64,000 nucleotides of DNA from Citrobacter sp. FP75 (GTDB taxonomy: Bacteria > Pseudomonadota > Gammaproteobacteria > Enterobacterales > Enterobacteriaceae), in assembly GCF_018342065.1 (NCBI RefSeq), contig NZ_JAFDOE010000001.1, positions 1,240,001 through 1,304,000 on the forward strand, read 5' to 3'. The notes beneath the pieces are model-generated. The model searched no databases and was not told where the DNA came from. It saw only the letters and a program-made list of their open reading frames with translations. Position numbers and translations under genes: made by a program. Below are positions 60,216-64,000 of this stretch, in pieces; position 1 is the stretch's first letter, and each line of letters starts with the position of its first letter.

Positions 60216-61250
60216 ATGTCAGCATTAGATAGACTAGATCCTCTGGAACGTAGAGAAGCAATATTTTTATTAGAGCAGAGCATGGGGTTTGTCTGGCAAG
60301 CAGCCCTTCGTACTGTCGCTTTGTTAGGTGTCGCAGATCATCTTGTTGATGGAAATAAAACTATTGAGCAACTGGCTGTCGCCCTTAAAGTTGATAAGGA
60401 TTTTCTTTATAGAATAATGCGGGTAATGGCATCAAGAGGGATTTTCAGTGAATTATCAGATGGTACTTTTGATTTGACTCAATCAGCTAGATTTTTGTGT
60501 ACAGAACATCCATATTCATTACGCGCCGCGGTTTTAATGCTGACGGATAAAACCTTCTGGCAACCTGCAGCAGATATGGAGGGGATTTTAAAAGGGAAGC
60601 CGGTTTTTAATGATTTATTTGGTATGCCATTTTACGAGTATTGGGAGCAAAACGATACGAATGCACGTGGTAATGTTTTCCACGCGGGCATGGCATCTAT
60701 GTCTTCTGTAGAAAATGAGGTGCTTGTAGATAGTTATGAATTTCCAAAGAATGCTGTAGTTGCAGATATCGCGGGAGGGCTTGGTAATCTGTTATTATGT
60801 GTATTGCGAAGAAATCCATCTATATCAGGCATATTATTTGATCAGGAAAGTGTACTAAATGTTAACCGATTACACTTGTTAAATGATGAAACCCGGTGGC
60901 AAACCGTACCTGGCAGTTTCTTTGATACATGCCCGTCTGCTGATATTTATATGCTAAAGTACATTCTGATGGATTGGCCTGATGCGAAATCAGTTCAAAT
61001 ACTTAAAAATTGCCGTCGTGCAATGAAACATAATTCTCGGTTGTTGATTATGGAACCTGTAATTAAAGCTGATAATAATGAACAAGGTCGTTATGAGATA
61101 GACCTTCTTTTATTGACAAGCTTTGATGGTGGTAGGGCTCGCACTGAAAAAGAATTCTCTGATATGTTTAACCTGGCAGATTTGAAATTAAATCGTGTGA
61201 TTCATACCAATACGTATTTGTCTATTGTCGAAGCAATACCTAATACATAA
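60216..61250 (+). CDS. O-methyltransferase-fold protein (COMT family) lacking the catalytic His
   Basis: 344 residues from ATG 60216. N-terminal winged-helix dimerisation domain (ALRTVALLGVADHL, KDFLYRIMRVMASRGIF), then the SAM loop VADIAGGLGN (normally DxGGGxG). The family's helix usually reads ILHDW with a catalytic general-base His; here it is ILMDW, followed by the usual ILKNCRRAM. It is therefore a COMT/hydroxyindole-type enzyme with an altered active site. The gene is AT-rich and foreign-looking, with its own terminator. Substrate unknown; no biosynthetic neighbours are visible. Confidence 0.8.
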   Translation: MSALDRLDPLERREAIFLLEQSMGFVWQAALRTVALLGVADHLVDGNKTIEQLAVALKVDKDFLYRIMRVMASRGIFSELSDGTFDLTQSARFLCTEHPYSLRAAVLMLTDKTFWQPAADMEGILKGKPVFNDLFGMPFYEYWEQNDTNARGNVFHAGMASMSSVENEVLVDSYEFPKNAVVADIAGGLGNLLLCVLRRNPSISGILFDQESVLNVNRLHLLNDETRWQTVPGSFFDTCPSADIYMLKYILMDWPDAKSVQILKNCRRAMKHNSRLLIMEPVIKADNNEQGRYEIDLLLLTSFDGGRARTEKEFSDMFNLADLKLNRVIHTNTYLSIVEAIPNT

Positions 61251-61271
61251 CATGTTTAACGTTGATTTTTT

Positions 61272-61298
61272 AACCCGCCTCGGCGGGTTTTTGTTTTT
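61272..61298 (+). terminator. Terminator of the methyltransferase gene
   Basis: AACCCGCC/GGCGGGTT hairpin followed by TTTTGTTTTT, 21 bp past the stop. Confidence 0.85.
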
Positions 61299-61461
61299 AC
61301 CTAAGAAGCAAGTGCAAAGTTGATCGTTTAGCAAGGTTGATATACTAAAAGTTGGATAGTTGTGAACTCAGGAGTAAGATTATTTCTATCCGATAGAATT
61401 AGTTATCGAACTGGCTTATACGAGTTGCTTGTTTTTCACTTACTACAAGGCGGTGCTGGTA

Positions 61462-62763
61462 ATGAGTACATTCATCATTCGTTTAATACTTTTTTCTCTC
61501 TTATGCGGTTCTTTCTCAATACGTGCTGAAGAGCAGAGCGGTATGAAGCTTGAGCGTGTTGTGATAGTGAGCCGTCATGGAGTAAGAGCACCTACGAAGC
61601 TTACTCCAATAATGAAAGATGTCACACCCTATCAATGGCCACAATGGGATGTGCCGTTAGGATGGCTGACGCCTCGTGGGGGGGAGCTTGTTTCTGAATT
61701 AGGTCAGTATCAACGTTTATGGCTCACGAGCAAAGGTCTGTTGAATAGTCAAACGTGCCCGTCACCGGGGCAGGTTGCTGTTATTGCGGACACGGATCAA
61801 CGCACCCGTAAAACGGGTGAGGCGTTTCTGGCTGGGTTAGCACCAAAATGTCAAATTCAGGTGCGTTATCAAAAGGATAAAGAAAAAACCGATCCTCTTT
61901 TTAATCCAGTAAAAATGGGGGAGTGTTCGTTTAATACATTGAAAGTTAAAAAAGCTATTCTGGAACGGGCTGGAGGAAATATAGAACTGTATACCCAACG
62001 CTATCAACCTTCGTTTCGGACCCTGGAAAATGTTTTAAATTTCTCACAGTCGGAGACATGTAAAACTAAAGAGAAGTCTAAGAAATGCACATTACCAGAG
62101 GCTTTACCGTCTGAACTTAAAGTAACTCCTGACAATGTATCATTACCAGGTACCTGGAGCCTTTCTTCCATGCTGACTGAGATATTTCTGTTGCAAGAGG
62201 CCCAGGGAATGCCACAGGTAGCCTGGGGGCGTATTACGGGAGATAAAGAATGGAGAGACTTGTTAAGTCTGCATAACGCTCAGTTTGATCTTTTGCAGAG
62301 AACTCCAGAAGTTGCCCGTAGTAGAGCCACACCATTACTCGATATGATAGACACTGCACTATTGACAAATGGTGCAACAGAAAACAGGTATGGTATAAAA
62401 TTACCCGTATCCCTGTTGTTTATTGCTGGTCATGATACCAATCTTGCAAATTTAAGCGGGGCTTTAGATCTTAACTGGTCGCTACCCGGTCAACCCGATA
62501 ATACCCCTCCTGGTGGGGAGCTTTTATTCGAAAGGTGGAAAAGAACCAGTGATAATACTGATTGGGTTCAGGTTTCATTTGTTTATCAGACGCTGAGAGA
62601 CATGAGGGATATACAACCGTTATCGTTAAAAAAACCTGCCAGCAAAGTTGGTTTAAAATTAATTGCATGTGAAGAGAAAAATATTCAGGGAATGTGTTCG
62701 TTAAACAGTTTTTCCAGGCTCATTAAAGAAATTCGTGTGCCAGAGTGTGCAGTTGCGGAATAA
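61462..62763 (+). CDS. appA: Periplasmic phytase / histidine acid phosphatase (AppA type)
   Basis: 433 residues from ATG 61462; the earlier ATG (61429) would add 11 residues before the signal peptide. The signal is residues 1-22, ending SIRA. Active-site RHGVRAPT at 38-45 and the second motif HDTNLANLSGAL, with the catalytic His and Asp. It removes phosphate from phytate (inositol hexakisphosphate), starting at the 6-position in the AppA subfamily. It matches Citrobacter braakii phytase closely in my recall, which is a good genus marker. Several Cys pairs suit a periplasmic enzyme. It has a terminator downstream. Confidence 0.93.
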   Translation: MSTFIIRLILFSLLCGSFSIRAEEQSGMKLERVVIVSRHGVRAPTKLTPIMKDVTPYQWPQWDVPLGWLTPRGGELVSELGQYQRLWLTSKGLLNSQTCPSPGQVAVIADTDQRTRKTGEAFLAGLAPKCQIQVRYQKDKEKTDPLFNPVKMGECSFNTLKVKKAILERAGGNIELYTQRYQPSFRTLENVLNFSQSETCKTKEKSKKCTLPEALPSELKVTPDNVSLPGTWSLSSMLTEIFLLQEAQGMPQVAWGRITGDKEWRDLLSLHNAQFDLLQRTPEVARSRATPLLDMIDTALLTNGATENRYGIKLPVSLLFIAGHDTNLANLSGALDLNWSLPGQPDNTPPGGELLFERWKRTSDNTDWVQVSFVYQTLRDMRDIQPLSLKKPASKVGLKLIACEEKNIQGMCSLNSFSRLIKEIRVPECAVAE

Positions 62764-62804
62764 GTAACTAATTATTATATATAGCGTATTCAAAGAAATG
62801 GAAG

Positions 62805-62830
62805 CCCCCGGTTTGTAATCGGGGGTCTTT
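62805..62830 (+). terminator. Terminator of the phytase gene
   Basis: CCCCCG/CGGGGG stem with a nine-base loop followed by TCTTT, 41 bp past the stop. Confidence 0.75.
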
Positions 62831-63128
62831 ATATTGATCATAATTACATTCGGTTGTCAATTTTTGGTGCCTGAAAAAGGCTGTATATGTCCACATATGT
62901 ATGTGCTGTTTGTGCAACTCATTAAAGAATAACAAGTTATTTATTTTACAATGCGTTAATAAAGCTGATAGTATACCCCTCTATAGTATAAGGCTGTGTA
63001 TTTATCTCATTGATAATTAAGAATTTATTATGGTGTGCGCTGCATCAGGGGGCGTAATGGGGGCAAGTGAAATTTTCAGTTCTTGCCCTATATGATAGCT
63101 TTCGTGTAGAAACACCAAGAATAATATC
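62831..63128. other. AT-rich gap before the KwaB-like gene, with hairpin
   Basis: 298 bp with no gene. An inverted repeat GGGCAAG/CTTGCCC at 63061-63088 lies 41 bp beyond the KwaB-like stop on its own strand and could end that transcript. Confidence 0.45.
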
Positions 63129-64000
63129 CTAAATAATCCGTGTTTTGGAGTTAGAGCGATACTTAACACCATTTATTGCTGATATATAGATATCTGAGTC
63201 AAGGAAGCTAAGTAATAATTTTATATCTCTTTTGTTGTTTGGGAGTTTTATTTTGTCTTTTTCTTCAAAACGCATAATATCTAGTGGATGATTTAACACA
63301 CTTGCAGCTTCTTGTAAGGTCGCTATTGTATGTTCTTTTAAAACGCCAGACATGTTAAGTAAAGTAACCTTCCTGCGTATAACAGTATCGTCAAAATCAG
63401 AAAGTTTGAACCCATTCTCACAATGAAATACATCACTTTCTTGAAACGCATCGAGTTCACTATCAGTAGCGGATCGATAATATTCATCCATATTGAATAT
63501 ACGTCTGAGGTTATTGAAATTTCTGAATAATAATATGTTACTGTCTATTATTGCTGTTATTTTTGGCCCAATAGTTAAACCGTTGTGCTCAGGGGCTGAA
63601 AATGTTTTTGTATTATCGAAAAAGAAAAAACTATTTGTAGCTGTTATCACTTGTCCTTTATCAAACTTTTGAATGTAAATGCGCTGACCATCTGTAGAAC
63701 CTGTAAATAGAGCTTTAATTTTGTCTAGCCCAATATCATTAATATCTAAGGCTGTAATTGCTTTAGGAGAGATAAGGGCTTCTCCTAATGGTATATGTTG
63801 CTTAAAGCTAGGTATGATAAAATGTTCATTTTTATCAAGCTTATAGTCGGCAGAGTAATCCATCGGGTCAGGAGATGTTTCATAAAATGCCGCTATCATT
63901 TTCTCGAAGATCTGGTTAACTGTGTCCGACGTTTTTTTGTCTAAACATATTTTAACAACATCAGGAGTAATATCATCTTCTGTAAGGGCAAATAGTTCCA
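63129..64000 (-). CDS. KwaB-like (DUF4868) protein of a Kiwa-type defence system, truncated by the window edge
   Basis: At least 290 residues; the frame stays open through the right edge, since the codons before the internal Met at 63899 read ...FALTEDDITPDVVKICLDKK and no stop appears. The pattern (short N-terminal domain, then LDKIKALFTGSTDGQRIYIQKFDKGQVITA and a C-terminal region ending in basic residues) resembles DUF4868/KwaB, which binds DNA and pairs with membrane protein KwaA in Kiwa anti-phage defence. KwaA would lie upstream, to the right of the window. Low GC. The family call rests on recall, not alignment. Confidence 0.55.
   Translation of the reverse strand, partial: ELFALTEDDITPDVVKICLDKKTSDTVNQIFEKMIAAFYETSPDPMDYSADYKLDKNEHFIIPSFKQHIPLGEALISPKAITALDINDIGLDKIKALFTGSTDGQRIYIQKFDKGQVITATNSFFFFDNTKTFSAPEHNGLTIGPKITAIIDSNILLFRNFNNLRRIFNMDEYYRSATDSELDAFQESDVFHCENGFKLSDFDDTVIRRKVTLLNMSGVLKEHTIATLQEAASVLNHPLDIMRFEEKDKIKLPNNKRDIKLLLSFLDSDIYISAINGVKYRSNSKTRII

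Overview
The window is enterobacterial chromosome, most likely a Citrobacter of the freundii/braakii group. The backbone follows the Escherichia coli order fnr-ogt-smrA-dgcM-zntB-fnrS-dbpA-ttcA, uspF-ompN-micC-nifJ(ydbK)-ydbJ-hslJ-ldhA, ydbH-ynbE-ydbL-ynbABCD-azoR-hrpA-ydcF-aldA-gapC-cybB. The strongest genus marker is a periplasmic phytase at the right end that closely resembles the Citrobacter braakii enzyme as I remember it. No database was searched; family assignments rest on recalled sequences and visible motifs.

Layout. (1) 1-12.9 kb: the late end of a prophage. It holds a giant PLxRFG-type polyvalent protein, like the roughly 2.8 kaa protein of 933W-type Stx podophages; a reverse-strand 1098-residue KAP-family NTPase, which is a candidate phage-exclusion gene; a decayed umuD copy that keeps its LexA box; and a G-tract junction next to fnr. 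(2) 12.9-32.4 kb: core genes for oxygen sensing (Fnr, sRNA FnrS), alkylation repair (Ogt), c-di-GMP turnover (DgcM and an MHYT-GGDEF-EAL protein), a frameshifted chemoreceptor, ZntB, DbpA, TtcA, UspF, porin OmpN with sRNA MicC, pyruvate:flavodoxin oxidoreductase, HslJ and LdhA. (3) 32.4-34.5 kb: a small insertion encoding a chitosanase-like/DUF2272 protein and a short unknown ORF. (4) 34.7-43.8 kb: envelope-lipid genes, namely the YdbH-YnbE-YdbL lipid-transport bridge, then a tightly overlapping ynb cluster that here carries an extra PlsC-type acyltransferase. (5) 43.8-52.9 kb: azoR, hrpA, ydcF, aldA, an intact gapC and cybB. (6) 52.9-64 kb: an accessory stretch with umuDC under a LexA box; a complete formate dehydrogenase-N-like operon whose catalytic selenocysteine is replaced by an ordinary cysteine; a small unknown gene; an O-methyltransferase-fold protein lacking the usual catalytic histidine; the phytase; and a truncated gene resembling KwaB of the Kiwa defence system.

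How it fits together. Anaerobic adaptation recurs: Fnr with its own box, FnrS with an FNR box, nifJ, ldhA and formate dehydrogenase. SOS control appears twice, at the live umuDC and at the dead prophage-edge umuD. The best candidates for undescribed biology are the solitary KAP NTPase at the prophage edge, the Cys-type FdnG, the His-less methyltransferase and the KwaB-like gene at the right edge.
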